Origin: Herbidospora solisilvae
GTDB taxonomy: Bacteria; Actinomycetota; Actinomycetes; Streptosporangiales; Streptosporangiaceae
Reading direction: 5' to 3'
DNA length: 64,000 nucleotides
NCBI RefSeq assembly: GCF_009901565.1
Contig: NZ_WXEW01000001.1
Coordinates: 310,001-374,000, forward strand
The notes under the pieces are model-generated. The model did not search any database, had not been told where the DNA came from, and saw only the letters and a list, made by a program, of their open reading frames with translations. Both the position numbers and the translations under genes were made by a program. This document shows positions 17,235-26,046 of this stretch, one piece after another (positions within the stretch are counted from its first letter, which is position 1; the number at the start of each line of letters is the position of its first letter).

Positions 17235-18023
17235 ATGGCGGAGATCGTGCTGGCGCTGGCGGCCGGCTTCCTGGTGGCGGCGCTCGGCACCCCGGTCGGG
17301 GTCTCCGGAGCGGTATTCCTGCTGCCGCTGCAGGCGAGCGTCCTGGGGGTGAGCGGGCCCGCGATCAGCGCGACCAACCTGGTCTTCAACGCGGTGTCGA
17401 CCCCGTTGGCGCTGCTGCGCGCGCCGGCGTTCCGCGGGCGGGCGGCCGAGCTGCTCGTCGTCGCGGGCGCGTGCGTGCCGGCGGCGGTGGTGGGGGCGTA
17501 CGGGCGGGTGACGCTGTTCGCCGATCCGGCGCGGTTCCGGCTGCTGGTGATCGCGGTGCTCGCGCCGCTGGGCGTCCAGTTGCTCGTGCGGGCGGTGCGT
17601 GGAGCGCGGGCCCGGGGCGGTGACTCCCGGCCCGTCCGGGCGCTGCCGCTGGCGGTGCTCGCGCTGGTGACCGGGGCGATCGGGGGCACGATCGGGATCG
17701 GCGGCGGGTCGATGCTGGCTCCGGTCCTGGTGGCGGCGGCGCACCAGAGCGTGGCGCGGGCCGCGCCGCTCGCCCTCACCTCGACCCTGTCGACGTCGCT
17801 GAGCGGGCTGGTGGCCTACAGCCTGTTCGACGCCTTCCACATCGGCACGCCCCCGGCCGCGCCCGTCTGGCACGTCGGGATCGCGACCGGGCTCGGCGGC
17901 GTCGCCGGGGCGCTGCTCGGCGCGGCGGTGGCCCGGCGGGCCGGGGAACGGGTGCTGACGCTGCTGCTCGGCACGACCGCGACGGTGACGGCCGCCACGT
18001 ACGTGATCCAGCTGGCCCGGTGA
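17235..18023 (+). CDS. TauE/SafE family anion exporter
   Basis: About 262 residues with eight hydrophobic helices and two Gly-rich repeats typical of the family: AALGTPVGVSGAVFLLPLQ in the first half and TGAIGGTIGIGGGSMLAPVLV in the second. Members are proposed to export sulfite, sulfoacetate or related anions. ATG at 17235 lies just after a G-run; an ATG at 17211 is an alternative that would add eight residues. It converges on the SARP gene with a 3-bp gap. Confidence 0.88.
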   Translation: MAEIVLALAAGFLVAALGTPVGVSGAVFLLPLQASVLGVSGPAISATNLVFNAVSTPLALLRAPAFRGRAAELLVVAGACVPAAVVGAYGRVTLFADPARFRLLVIAVLAPLGVQLLVRAVRGARARGGDSRPVRALPLAVLALVTGAIGGTIGIGGGSMLAPVLVAAAHQSVARAAPLALTSTLSTSLSGLVAYSLFDAFHIGTPPAAPVWHVGIATGLGGVAGALLGAAVARRAGERVLTLLLGTTATVTAATYVIQLAR

Positions 18024-18026
18024 GGG

Positions 18027-18839
18027 TCACCACCAGGCGGCGGACGGTCCCACCCGCCGCGCCCCCGCAGGCGGCAGGTCGAGCGACCGGTCGGCGTGCA
18101 CCATCCGGTCGTGCACCTCGCCGAGGCCGCCCGTCGGTTCGAGGCCGAGCTCCCGGGCGAAGTCGCCCCGCGCCCTGCGGTAGGCCGCCAGGGCGTCGGG
18201 ACGGCGGCCGTCGCGGTAGAGGGCCAGCATGTACGCGCGGATCAGCCGCTCCCGCAGCGGGTGCTGCCGCACCAGGTCGGCGAGCTCCGGGAGCAGCTCC
18301 CGGTGCCGCCCGCACTCCAGCTCGGCCTCCACGCACGACTCGACCGCCGACAGCCGCAGCTCCTCCAGGCCCGCCCCCAGCCGGTCGCGGACCCGGTCGG
18401 TGGCCGCGCCGGCGAGCAGCGGCCCCCGCCAGTGCGCCAGGGCGGCCCGGAGCAGGCGGGCCCGGCCGCCCGGACCCGCCAGGCCGGCCCGCCCGACCAG
18501 GTCGCGGAAGCGGTGCACGTCGACAGCGCCCGCGTCGGTCTCGGCCACGTAGCCGTCGCCCCGCAGCAGCAGCCGGAAGCCCCGCGACCCCGTGCGGTCG
18601 GGATCGAGGGCGCCGCGCAGCCGGGCGACGTGGCTGTGCAGGACGCCCCGGGCGTGCGCGGGCGGGTCGTCGTCCCACAGCAGTTCCAGCAACCGGCTCA
18701 CCGGGACGACCCGGCCCGCCTCCAGCAGCAGCAGGCCCAGCAGGCAGCGCTGCGCGCGGCGGGGGAGCCCGATCCGCCCGCCGCCGTGCCACACCTCGAC
18801 CGGCCCGAGCAGCCGGAACTCCCAACCCCGGTTCGACAT
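18027..18839 (-). CDS. SARP family regulator (AfsR/DnrI type, stand-alone)
   Basis: This 270-aa protein has an OmpR-like winged-helix DNA-binding domain (FRLLGPVEVWHGGGRIGL..., RVVPVSRLLELLWDDDPPAHARGVLHSHVARLRGAL). It is followed by a bacterial transcriptional activation domain (DVHRFRDLVGRAGLAG..., ELECGRHRELLPELADLVRQHPLRERLIRAYMLALYRDGRRPDALAAYRRARGDF). That order defines Streptomyces antibiotic regulatory proteins without an ATPase module. SARPs bind direct heptameric repeats and activate secondary-metabolite genes. No biosynthetic cluster is adjacent. It is divergent from the ArsR gene, sharing about 93 bp. Confidence 0.92.
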   Translation of the reverse strand: MSNRGWEFRLLGPVEVWHGGGRIGLPRRAQRCLLGLLLLEAGRVVPVSRLLELLWDDDPPAHARGVLHSHVARLRGALDPDRTGSRGFRLLLRGDGYVAETDAGAVDVHRFRDLVGRAGLAGPGGRARLLRAALAHWRGPLLAGAATDRVRDRLGAGLEELRLSAVESCVEAELECGRHRELLPELADLVRQHPLRERLIRAYMLALYRDGRRPDALAAYRRARGDFARELGLEPTGGLGEVHDRMVHADRSLDLPPAGARRVGPSAAWW

Positions 18840-18932
18840 GACCGGGAGCGTCCGGCACCTCGGTATAGGTGGGGTATAGACGCAGGTCGGAGCGGCAAGC
18901 CGGTGTCAAGACGGGCCGCCGACACTCGGCGG

Positions 18933-19868
18933 GTGCTGCGCATCCACTTCACCGCCGAGGACATCGCGCGGACCCGCCTGAGCACCGTCGCCGACCCCCT
19001 GTGGGAGGTCCTGCTGAGCCACTTCCGGCTGGGCGACCCGGCCCCGCCGGCCCACCTCCGCCCGTGGACCGCGCGGCTGCGCGCCCGCCCCGACCTGACG
19101 GACCTGATGCGGCCCGGCGCGGCGCTCCTCGCCGCGCTCGCCCCGCGCGGCCGCTACGTGCCCGACTTCCTCACCCCCGCCGAGTCGGCGGCCGGGCTCG
19201 ACGCGGGCCTGGACGCCGTCCGCGCGACGGACCCCCGGCGGCTGCGGCGTGAACTGGACACCGCCGCGCGCCGGCTCCCCGCCGGCCTGCCCGAGCTGGC
19301 GCGCGCCCTGGGCGACTTCCACCGCGCCGCGGTGGGCGCCCACGACGACCTCGTCCGGGCGAGCGTCGAGGCCGACGTCGCGACGCGGACGGGCACGCTG
19401 CTCGCCGGGGGCGTCGAGGCGCTGCTGCGCGGCTTCGCGCCGATGATGCGCTGGCGGCGTCCGGTGCTGGAGGTGCGCCACCCCGCCGACCGCGACCTCC
19501 ACCTCGGCGGCCGGGGACTGCGGTTCGTGCCGTCGTTCTTCTGCGACGGGACGCCGGTGTCGCTCGCCGACCCGGACCTGTCGCCGGTCGTGGTCTACCC
19601 GATCGCGGCCGAACACCGGGCCGCCGGGACCGGGACGGACGGCTCGCTGGCCGAACTGATGGGTCCGACCCGCGCCGCCGTGCTGGCCGCGCTGCGGCAC
19701 AGCTCCTCGACCACCCAGCTCGCCACGCGGCTGCACGCCTCGCTCGCCTCGATGAGCCGCCACACCAAGACCCTCCGGCAGGCGGGCCTGATCACCAGCA
19801 CCCGGCGCGGGCCCGCCGTCCTGCACGGCCTCACCCCGCTGGGCCGCCGCCTCCTCGACGGCGGCTGA
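18933..19868 (+). CDS. ArsR-type winged-helix regulator with DUF5937
   Basis: This 311-aa protein has an N-terminal DUF5937 region (VLRIHFTAEDIARTRLSTVADPLWEVLLSHF) and a C-terminal ArsR-like winged helix (MGPTRAAVLAALRHSSSTTQLATRLHASLASMSRHTKTLRQAGLITSTR). The GTG at 18933 matches the family start; another in-frame GTG lies ten codons upstream. The ArsR metal-binding Cys motif is absent, so it is not an obvious metal sensor. It is divergent from the SARP gene and may regulate it. Confidence 0.88.
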   Translation: MLRIHFTAEDIARTRLSTVADPLWEVLLSHFRLGDPAPPAHLRPWTARLRARPDLTDLMRPGAALLAALAPRGRYVPDFLTPAESAAGLDAGLDAVRATDPRRLRRELDTAARRLPAGLPELARALGDFHRAAVGAHDDLVRASVEADVATRTGTLLAGGVEALLRGFAPMMRWRRPVLEVRHPADRDLHLGGRGLRFVPSFFCDGTPVSLADPDLSPVVVYPIAAEHRAAGTGTDGSLAELMGPTRAAVLAALRHSSSTTQLATRLHASLASMSRHTKTLRQAGLITSTRRGPAVLHGLTPLGRRLLDGG

Positions 19869-19881
19869 CGGTCCGCGCCGG

Positions 19882-20568
19882 TCAGAAGGGCCGGGCCGCC
19901 TCGACCAGGGCCTCCATGAGACGGTTGTCGGCGCCGCGCTCGGGGTGCCACTGCACGCCCACGCAGAAGCGGTGCCCCTGCAGTTCGACGCCCTCGACGA
20001 TCTGGTCGTCGGCCCAGGCCACCGCGAGCAACCCCTGGCCGAGCTTCTTCACCGCCTGATGGTGCGGCGCGTTCACCTCCAGACGGTCGCCGACCGCCTT
20101 GCCGATCTTGCTGGACACGCTGATGATCACGGTGTGCCGGGCGCCGGTGTGCCGGTCGTGCGCCACCACGTCGGGCAACCACGGGATCAGCGAGCCGCCG
20201 AGCGCCACGTTCAGCACGTGCATGCCGCGCGACACCGCGAGCACCGGCTTGCCGGCCGCCACCGCCGCCTTGGCCAGGGCGATCTCAAAGCGGTCGCGGT
20301 GGGCCTGCGGCTCGTCGACGCGCGGCTCGCGCGGCTCGCCGTAGAGACCGGGGTCGACCTCGATGCCGCCGGCGAGCAGGACGCCGTCGAGGCCGCGCAG
20401 ATGGTCGTCGACGTTGGCCGGCAGCAGCGCGGGCAGCACGACCGGGACGCCCCCGGCCTTCTCCACGGCCCGCGAGTATCCCTGCGGGGAGACCACGGCC
20501 TCCCGCACCCACGCGCCCCAGCGGGCGGCCTCAAGGTAGCTGGTGATGCCGATGATCGGACGGGCCAT
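19882..20568 (-). CDS. class I glutamine amidotransferase-like (PuuD/peptidase C26) protein, Cys replaced by Ser
   Basis: This 228-aa protein has the overall pattern of gamma-glutamyl-gamma-aminobutyrate hydrolases: PIIGITSYLEAARWGAW, GVLLAGGIEVDPGLYGE, KPVLAVSRGMHVLNVALGGSLIPWL and a C-terminal VGVQWHPE. In active members the nucleophile elbow reads GICRG; here it is AVSRG, with Ser113 encoded by TCG in place of Cys. The HPE pair is intact. It may have lost hydrolase activity, or use Ser. It stands alone, and ArsR ends 14 bp away convergently. Confidence 0.85.
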   Translation of the reverse strand: MARPIIGITSYLEAARWGAWVREAVVSPQGYSRAVEKAGGVPVVLPALLPANVDDHLRGLDGVLLAGGIEVDPGLYGEPREPRVDEPQAHRDRFEIALAKAAVAAGKPVLAVSRGMHVLNVALGGSLIPWLPDVVAHDRHTGARHTVIISVSSKIGKAVGDRLEVNAPHHQAVKKLGQGLLAVAWADDQIVEGVELQGHRFCVGVQWHPERGADNRLMEALVEAARPF

Positions 20569-20913
20569 GGAGTCTCCAGTAGGTTGCGCGCGACGGCATG
20601 CCCATCATGGCGCACTTGATTTCGGTTTTGTCACGTATCCCACGTATCAGTCAGCGCCCCTCGTAACAACACGAATGACATTCGCGTTTCTTGTCCGAAA
20701 ATGTCGAGACCTGAGCTCACGGAGGATGACGTACCGACTACCAACAGTCGCCTTTGGGGTGAATCAGTTGTGACGTGCATCTCAGAGTGGAAGACTCCCA
20801 AATGAGCGAAGGTTGTGCCGGGGGGCCGCCGCGCTCGTTCACCCGGAACCGTCAGGGAGGTGGATCGGCAGACCGGAAGAACCTATTCCGGTCACTCAGG
20901 GTGGGACCATTAC
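20569..20913. other. 345-bp non-coding divergent region
   Basis: This gap between the PuuD-like and flavohemoglobin-like genes is less GC-rich than its surroundings. It has a tandem CACGTATC repeat (20632-20639 and 20641-20648). A possible tiny reading frame starting at 20679 (32 codons) ends at 20773, but it lacks any recognisable content. The region most likely holds the two divergent promoters and regulatory sites. A GTG-started extension of the globin gene from 20815 was not accepted. Confidence 0.5.
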
Positions 20914-22029
20914 ATGTCGTTGAATCCGCGCCTCGTCAAAGAGAGTTTCTCCGTCGTCGAGCCTGTCGCGGAGCGAGCAGCCGCGTACTTCTACGGCCGC
21001 CTGTTCGCGCAGAGTCCGCATCTCCGGGGCATGTTCCCCCCGGCGATGGACATCACGCGAGACCGTCTTTTCGGCTCGCTGACCCGGATCGTCTGGATGC
21101 TGGACAGCCCGGACAGCCTGGGGGGGTATCTGGGACAACTCGGGCGTGACCACCGTAAGTACGGGGTCGTGGCCGAGCACTACACCGCCGTCGGCAACGC
21201 GTTGCTGGCGACGATCAAACGCTTCGCGGCCGAGATCTGGAACGCGGAGATCGAGGCGGCCTGGGTGGCCGCCTACACCGCCGCCGCCGACGCGATGATC
21301 GGGGCGGCCGACGCCGACGCGGGCAGGAACCCCGCCTGGTGGCTGGCCGAGGTGGTCGACCACGACCGCCGCGCGCCCGACATCACCGTCGTCACGCTCC
21401 GGCCCGGCCAGCGCATGGACTTCGTGCCGGGCCAGTACGTCAATGTGCAGGTCGCCCGCTGGCCCCGCGTCTGGCGGACCTACTCCATCGCCAACGCGCC
21501 CCGGGCCGACAACACCATCACGCTGCACGTGCGCACCCTGCCGGGCGGCTGGGTGAGCACCGCGCTCGCGCAGCACACCAAGATCGGCGACCAGATCCTC
21601 CTCGGCCCGCCGGTCGGCACCATGGCCCCGCCCGACGGCGAGCGCGACATCCTCTGCGTGGCGGGCGGCACGGGCCTGGCCCCGCTCAAGGCCATCGTCG
21701 AGCAGGTCATCTCCTCGGGACGGCGGCCCAACATCTCCATGATCGTGGGCGCCCGCCGGGCGTCCGAGCTCTACGACCTGCCCGACCTGCGCCGCCTGGA
21801 GTCGGGCTTCCCGTGGCTGAGCGTGCTGCCGGTGGTGTCGCACGACGACTCGTACACGGGCATGCGGGGCGATCTCGACGAGGTGGTGCCGAGGATCAAC
21901 ACGTGGACCGGCCACGAGGTGTACGTGTGCGGACCGGCGACCATGGTCAACACGACCGTGCGGCGGCTGCTCGACAGCGGGGTGCCGCTGTCGTCCATCC
22001 ACCGGGACGCGATCCAGGGCGAACCCTGA
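20914..22029 (+). CDS. flavohemoglobin-like globin-reductase fusion
   Basis: This 371-aa protein fuses an N-terminal globin (about residues 1-130) to an FAD/NAD(P)H oxidoreductase. In the globin, Tyr27 in YFYGRLF fits the distal B10 Tyr, and His80 in LGRDHRKYGV fits the proximal haem ligand. The reductase shows RTYSIANAP for FAD binding, CVAGGTGLAPLKAI for NAD binding and YVCGPATMV near the end. Flavohemoglobins convert NO and O2 to nitrate; members with this actinobacterial architecture may have other substrates. ATG at 20914 has GGTGGG 8 nt upstream and matches the globin start. A MoaD/ThiS-like gene follows after 40 bp. Confidence 0.92.
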   Translation: MSLNPRLVKESFSVVEPVAERAAAYFYGRLFAQSPHLRGMFPPAMDITRDRLFGSLTRIVWMLDSPDSLGGYLGQLGRDHRKYGVVAEHYTAVGNALLATIKRFAAEIWNAEIEAAWVAAYTAAADAMIGAADADAGRNPAWWLAEVVDHDRRAPDITVVTLRPGQRMDFVPGQYVNVQVARWPRVWRTYSIANAPRADNTITLHVRTLPGGWVSTALAQHTKIGDQILLGPPVGTMAPPDGERDILCVAGGTGLAPLKAIVEQVISSGRRPNISMIVGARRASELYDLPDLRRLESGFPWLSVLPVVSHDDSYTGMRGDLDEVVPRINTWTGHEVYVCGPATMVNTTVRRLLDSGVPLSSIHRDAIQGEP

Positions 22030-22069
22030 ACCGCGCCCGCGAACGCCGCGGGCCTGGCACGATGAACGG

Positions 22070-22381
22070 ATGAAAGCCCGGCCGGTCACCCTGGTGACCT
22101 TCGTGCTGCCCACCACCCTGCGCCACTGGATCGGCGACGACACCCAGGTGCGCGTGTTCGCCGTGGCGCCCGGGGAGTCGGAGACCCCGACTCTCGGGGG
22201 CGCGCTCGACACGCTGCGCCGCACCCACCCGGACCTGGAGGGGCGGCTGCGCGACGAATACGGCGCGCTTCGGCGGCACATCGGCATCTTCGTGTGCGGG
22301 GAGAACGCCCGGCGCCTGGGCGGGCTCGACTGCGAGCTCCCCCCGGGCGCCGAGGTCTACGTGCTTCCCGCGCTGAGCTAG
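22070..22381 (+). CDS. MoaD/ThiS-like beta-grasp protein lacking terminal Gly-Gly
   Basis: This 103-aa protein resembles small sulfur-carrier proteins: an N-terminal beta strand, a TLGGALDTLRRTHPDLEGRL helix, then IGIFVCGENARRLGGLDCELPPGAEVYVLPALS and a stop. Sulfur carriers normally end LPAxxGG, and the diglycine is adenylated and thiocarboxylated. Here TAG directly follows LPALS, so the carrier chemistry should be impossible without processing or another role. It probably shares a transcript with the flavohemoglobin-like gene. Its TAG overlaps the convergent metalloprotease stop within CTAG. Confidence 0.75.
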   Translation: MKARPVTLVTFVLPTTLRHWIGDDTQVRVFAVAPGESETPTLGGALDTLRRTHPDLEGRLRDEYGALRRHIGIFVCGENARRLGGLDCELPPGAEVYVLPALS

Positions 22382-25233
22382 TACCGTTCCGCCACCCCGG
22401 CGTTGACCTCGGTGAGGACGACGCCGGTCTTGGCGTACCGCACCAGGTTCGGCACCGACGGCGGCTGGGCCAGCGTGGTCTGGGCGTAGCGGACGGTGTC
22501 GCCGACCGTGCCCAGGCCGAGGGCCCTGGTCGTGGGCGTGCTCACGACGGTGCCGGCGTTGATCCTGCGGGTCGCCGTGTTGAGCAGGGCGGCCAGCAGG
22601 TCGGCGCGCAGCGTGCGCGGCTGCGTGACCGGCAGGAAGAACACCGCGTCCGCCTCCTGCTGCGACAACCTGCCGTCGGGGGCCGATCCGTCGGCGCCGT
22701 CCCAGCGGGTGTCGGTCGCCTGCACCCGGGCCAGGACCTCGGCCGTGCGCAGGTCGTCGCGGAGCGCCCACAACGCCCGTACCATCGGGTTCCGGCCCGG
22801 CGCGACGACGGTGACCGTGGTCGACGACGAGGCGGTGACCGGGGCGAAGACGCAGGCCCCGCTTCCGTTCTTGTACGCCACCGACACGGTCGCCGTGAAC
22901 ACCGCGCCCTGGAGGGCGAGCAGGGTCGGCCGGGCGGTGAAGACGATCGCCCGGTCGCCCGAGTCCGCGGCGAGGTCGCCGGGGTTCCAGGTGAGGGTCC
23001 GGGTGCCGTCGGCGTTCAGGGTCACCGTGGCCGGTTTCGGCCCGGCGCCCAGGTCGAGCGGCGTGCTGTAGTAGACGTCCTTCGGCAGGGTCGCCGTGAC
23101 GGCCACGTTCGAGGCGGCGTCACCGCCCGCGTTCGCGTAGGTGATCGTGTACGTGATCGCCTCGCCCGCGCGCACCGACGGGGTCGCCGTCTGGGCCACG
23201 GTGAGCTTGGGCGCCCGCGCGGTCGTCTCCACCGAGGCGGTGTTGTCGGTCCGCGACGGGTCGGGCACGCCCTCGGCGTCGGTGCCGGTGACCGTGGCGG
23301 TGTTGGTGATCACCGTGCCGTCGGTGACCTCACACGGCACCTGGTAGCTGAACGGCGTGGTCGTGGTCGCCCCGGCGGCCAGGTCGGGCAGCGTGCGGCG
23401 CTGGACCGTTCCGTCGGGCAGGGTGTCGGTGACCTCGATCGCCTTCGCCGGGCCGGGGCCGAGGTCGGTGACGCCGACGGTGTAGGAGATGGTGTCGCCG
23501 CCCGTCGCCGTCGCGCGGTCGGCGGTCTTGGCGAGCTTCAGGTCGGCCTGCTGCGCCATCGCCTTGTAGTCGGTCTCCGTCAGTTCCACGGGCAGGTTCC
23601 GCCGCAGGCCGTCGGCGAAGAAGCCGACGTGCAGGCGGGGGTTGTACTGGATGCCGGCCCAGTCGTCGTGGCCCTTGAGCTCGGTCTTCTCCTGGATGTT
23701 GCAGCCCTTGCCCGGGTCGCCGATGGAGTCGATCCAGTTGATGTCGGCATCGGCGTCGGTTTCGAGCGTCTTGTCGTCGTTCCAGTCGAGGGCCTGGTCG
23801 TTGGCGTCGTCGAGCCGCCACTTGCCGTTGAGGCCCCAGATCATCTTGCGGGCCGGGTTCGCCGTCGCGTGGAGGCGCTTGTTCTCGTCGAGTTCGGTCT
23901 CCTTCAGCGGCACGCCGAAGGCGGTGCCCTTGGCGGCGCTGCTGTAGTCGAGCGGACGGTTCGGGTCGCGGCGCGGGAACTGGAAGACGTAGCTCATCAC
24001 GCTCAGGTAGTTGGGCTTGCAGTTGACGTGGTCGCCGCCGCCGTGGCCGAGGCTCAGCGTGTGGCCGAGCTCGTGCATGAACGTCGAGCCCTCGATCACC
24101 CGCCGCTCGGCGTCGTCGTCGAAGTCCCAGGTGGCGACGGTGACGATGAAGTCGTTGCCGCCTTCGAGGGTGACCTCGTCGATCTCGGCCTGGCCCGAGG
24201 AGTCGGGGTCGGCCTCGTACTGATGGCCGAAGATCATGTAGCGGTAGACCTGGCGGCGCGCGTTCAGGATGTTCGCGCAGTTCGGGCTCGCGCGATCGGC
24301 CGCGGTGCCGAAGTGGCCGTCGCAGGGGAGGTCGGGTTTGCCGCTCTTGAGGTCGTTGAAGTCGTCGAGGTCACCCGTCCCGGGGTCGTGGAACTTCACG
24401 ACGTCGATCCGGGGCACCTCCTCCCCGCTGAGCACGTGCAGGTTGACGCCGCGGTACTTGCCGGGTTCGTACTGGTCGACCGGGGCGGCGGCGAACGCGT
24501 TCACCACGTCGGTGATCGCCCCCGCCACGGGAGCGGCGTCCTTCATGTGGTCGGCCTCGACGAACAGGTCCTTGCGGTAGGGCAGCGCGCCCATGTCGCC
24601 CAGGGGCAGGTCGACGGTGCCGTCGCCGTCGGCGTCGAGGCCGCGGCCGGGGGCCTCCCAGACGTCCATGAGGCCGTCGCCGTCGCCGTCGGTGGTCTTG
24701 GCCTTCTCCAGGCAGTCGGGGGTGGTGATGGTGAAGTAGCCGCGCGCCGAGTCGACGGCGCTCTGCTCGCTCTCCCCCGCCAGCGACGTGACGCCCGCGC
24801 CCTGTTGCGCCGTCAGGCCGCTGCCGGTGAACCGGCACGTGTTCAGGTCGAACTTCAGGTCGACGTGGTCGCCCGGCGCGCCCCAGTCGATGGCGTCGTC
24901 GGCGCTGAGGTCGTCCTGGTCCCACAGTTCCATGTGGATGTCGACCGGGTTCTGGCTGGTGTCGACGTCGGCGGAGTGGATCCAGTTGGTCCGGAAGTCG
25001 CCTCCGTGGGCGCAGCAGAAGTCGTCCTTGCCGTCGTAGAGCTCCTCATTGCCGATCTTGAACTTCGGGTAGTAGTCGTTGCCGCATGCCTCCCCCTCGC
25101 CCTCGTCGCAGGAGATCTCGACGACGCGGTAGAGGTGGACGGTGACCTTCACGGTCGCCGCGTGGGCGGGCGGGGCGACGAGAACGGCCGCCACGACCAG
25201 TAACCCGGTCAGGGCGGCCTGCAGTCTTCTCAT
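22378..25233 (-). CDS. secreted metzincin-like metalloprotease with DUF11 repeats
   Basis: This 951-aa protein has a Sec signal peptide (MRRLQAALTGLLVVAAVLVAPPAHA). Residues 181-210 hold Asp-rich calcium-type loops (TDGDGDGLMDVWE, LDADGDGTVDLPL). The zinc motif HELGHTLSLGH (387-397) fits HExxHxxGxxH, and LSVMSY with Met413 fits the Met-turn of metzincins. Two DUF11-type beta domains follow (about 590-810; ISYTVGVTDLGPGPAKAIEVTDTLP and ITYTITYANAGGDAASNVAVTATLP), and then a C-terminal tail. It should act outside the cell on a protein substrate. GGAAGGAG precedes the ATG. Several Cys pairs suggest disulfides. The substrate is unknown. Confidence 0.88.
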   Translation of the reverse strand: MRRLQAALTGLLVVAAVLVAPPAHAATVKVTVHLYRVVEISCDEGEGEACGNDYYPKFKIGNEELYDGKDDFCCAHGGDFRTNWIHSADVDTSQNPVDIHMELWDQDDLSADDAIDWGAPGDHVDLKFDLNTCRFTGSGLTAQQGAGVTSLAGESEQSAVDSARGYFTITTPDCLEKAKTTDGDGDGLMDVWEAPGRGLDADGDGTVDLPLGDMGALPYRKDLFVEADHMKDAAPVAGAITDVVNAFAAAPVDQYEPGKYRGVNLHVLSGEEVPRIDVVKFHDPGTGDLDDFNDLKSGKPDLPCDGHFGTAADRASPNCANILNARRQVYRYMIFGHQYEADPDSSGQAEIDEVTLEGGNDFIVTVATWDFDDDAERRVIEGSTFMHELGHTLSLGHGGGDHVNCKPNYLSVMSYVFQFPRRDPNRPLDYSSAAKGTAFGVPLKETELDENKRLHATANPARKMIWGLNGKWRLDDANDQALDWNDDKTLETDADADINWIDSIGDPGKGCNIQEKTELKGHDDWAGIQYNPRLHVGFFADGLRRNLPVELTETDYKAMAQQADLKLAKTADRATATGGDTISYTVGVTDLGPGPAKAIEVTDTLPDGTVQRRTLPDLAAGATTTTPFSYQVPCEVTDGTVITNTATVTGTDAEGVPDPSRTDNTASVETTARAPKLTVAQTATPSVRAGEAITYTITYANAGGDAASNVAVTATLPKDVYYSTPLDLGAGPKPATVTLNADGTRTLTWNPGDLAADSGDRAIVFTARPTLLALQGAVFTATVSVAYKNGSGACVFAPVTASSSTTVTVVAPGRNPMVRALWALRDDLRTAEVLARVQATDTRWDGADGSAPDGRLSQQEADAVFFLPVTQPRTLRADLLAALLNTATRRINAGTVVSTPTTRALGLGTVGDTVRYAQTTLAQPPSVPNLVRYAKTGVVLTEVNAGVAERY

Positions 25234-25315
25234 TTCGGGGTGCTCCTTCCGCGATGTTCGTCATCGCAGGATGGAGCCGCCCGGCGGCGGGCGCCTGAGC
25301 ACCCGGGTACTCAAA

Positions 25316-26026
25316 TCAGGGGGAGACGCGCCCGTTGGCGTTGAAGGCGGCGTGGGTGAGCGGCATCAGCCCGGCCCACAGGGCCTCCATCTTCTCGGCC
25401 ACCATCTCGATCTCGCGCTGCGGGAACGACGGGACGACGGCCCGTTCGTCCTTGGTGCGCAACGACAGGAAGTGCATCAGCGCGCGGGCGTTGCAGGTGG
25501 CGTACATGGAGGAGAACAGCCCGACGGGGAGCACGGCCCGCGCCACCTCGCGGGCCACCCCGGCCTCGAGCATCTTCTGGTACGCCGCGTAGGAGGCCCG
25601 GTAGGACTCCTCCATCGTCTCGGAGACGAGGGTGTGCTGCTCGGGGGTGCCGTCGACGAACACGTACTTGCCGGGGCGGCCCTCCTGCACCAGCTTGCGG
25701 TCGGGGCCGGGCACGTAGAAGACCGGCTGCAGCTCCCGGTAGCGGCCGCTCTCCTCGTTGTAGGACCACACGCGGTGGCGGTGGAACTCGCGGAAGACGA
25801 AGATCGGCGCGCTGATGAAGAAGGTCATCGAGTTGTGCTCGAACGGCGACCCGTGGCGGTCGCGCATCAGGAAGTTGATCAGGCCCTTCGACCGCTCGGG
25901 GTCTTTGTGGATCTCCTCAAGCGACTGCTCCCCCGCCGTCGAGACCCGGGCCGCCCACAGCACGTCCGAGTCGGACGCGCTGTGTTTGACCAGTTCGACG
26001 GATACATCACTCTGCAGCTTCACCAT
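25316..26026 (-). CDS. thyX: FAD-dependent thymidylate synthase
   Basis: This 236-aa enzyme carries the ThyX signature RHRx7S exactly (RHR at 83-85 and Ser93, in RHRVWSYNEESGRY). It also has RYRELQPVFYVPG after it and the C-terminal ALMHFLSLRTKDERA segment. It makes dTMP from dUMP using methylenetetrahydrofolate, FAD and NADPH, linking to the one-carbon supply of gcvP. The ATG at 26026 is the family start; the frame is open further upstream across the ABC permease stop but carries no homologous content. Confidence 0.96.
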   Translation of the reverse strand: MVKLQSDVSVELVKHSASDSDVLWAARVSTAGEQSLEEIHKDPERSKGLINFLMRDRHGSPFEHNSMTFFISAPIFVFREFHRHRVWSYNEESGRYRELQPVFYVPGPDRKLVQEGRPGKYVFVDGTPEQHTLVSETMEESYRASYAAYQKMLEAGVAREVARAVLPVGLFSSMYATCNARALMHFLSLRTKDERAVVPSFPQREIEMVAEKMEALWAGLMPLTHAAFNANGRVSP

Positions 26027-26046
26027 GGGCCATGAGCATAACGACC

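Noticed and set aside
20679-20773. 32-codon frame in the divergent gap before the flavohemoglobin-like gene
   Set aside because: No ribosome site at its start and no recognisable content; the region is better read as regulatory.
22294-25203. Long plus-strand open frame antisense to the metalloprotease gene
   Set aside because: Low-complexity Val/Gly/Arg composition and no motifs; a shadow of the minus-strand gene, which has a clear signal peptide and zinc site.
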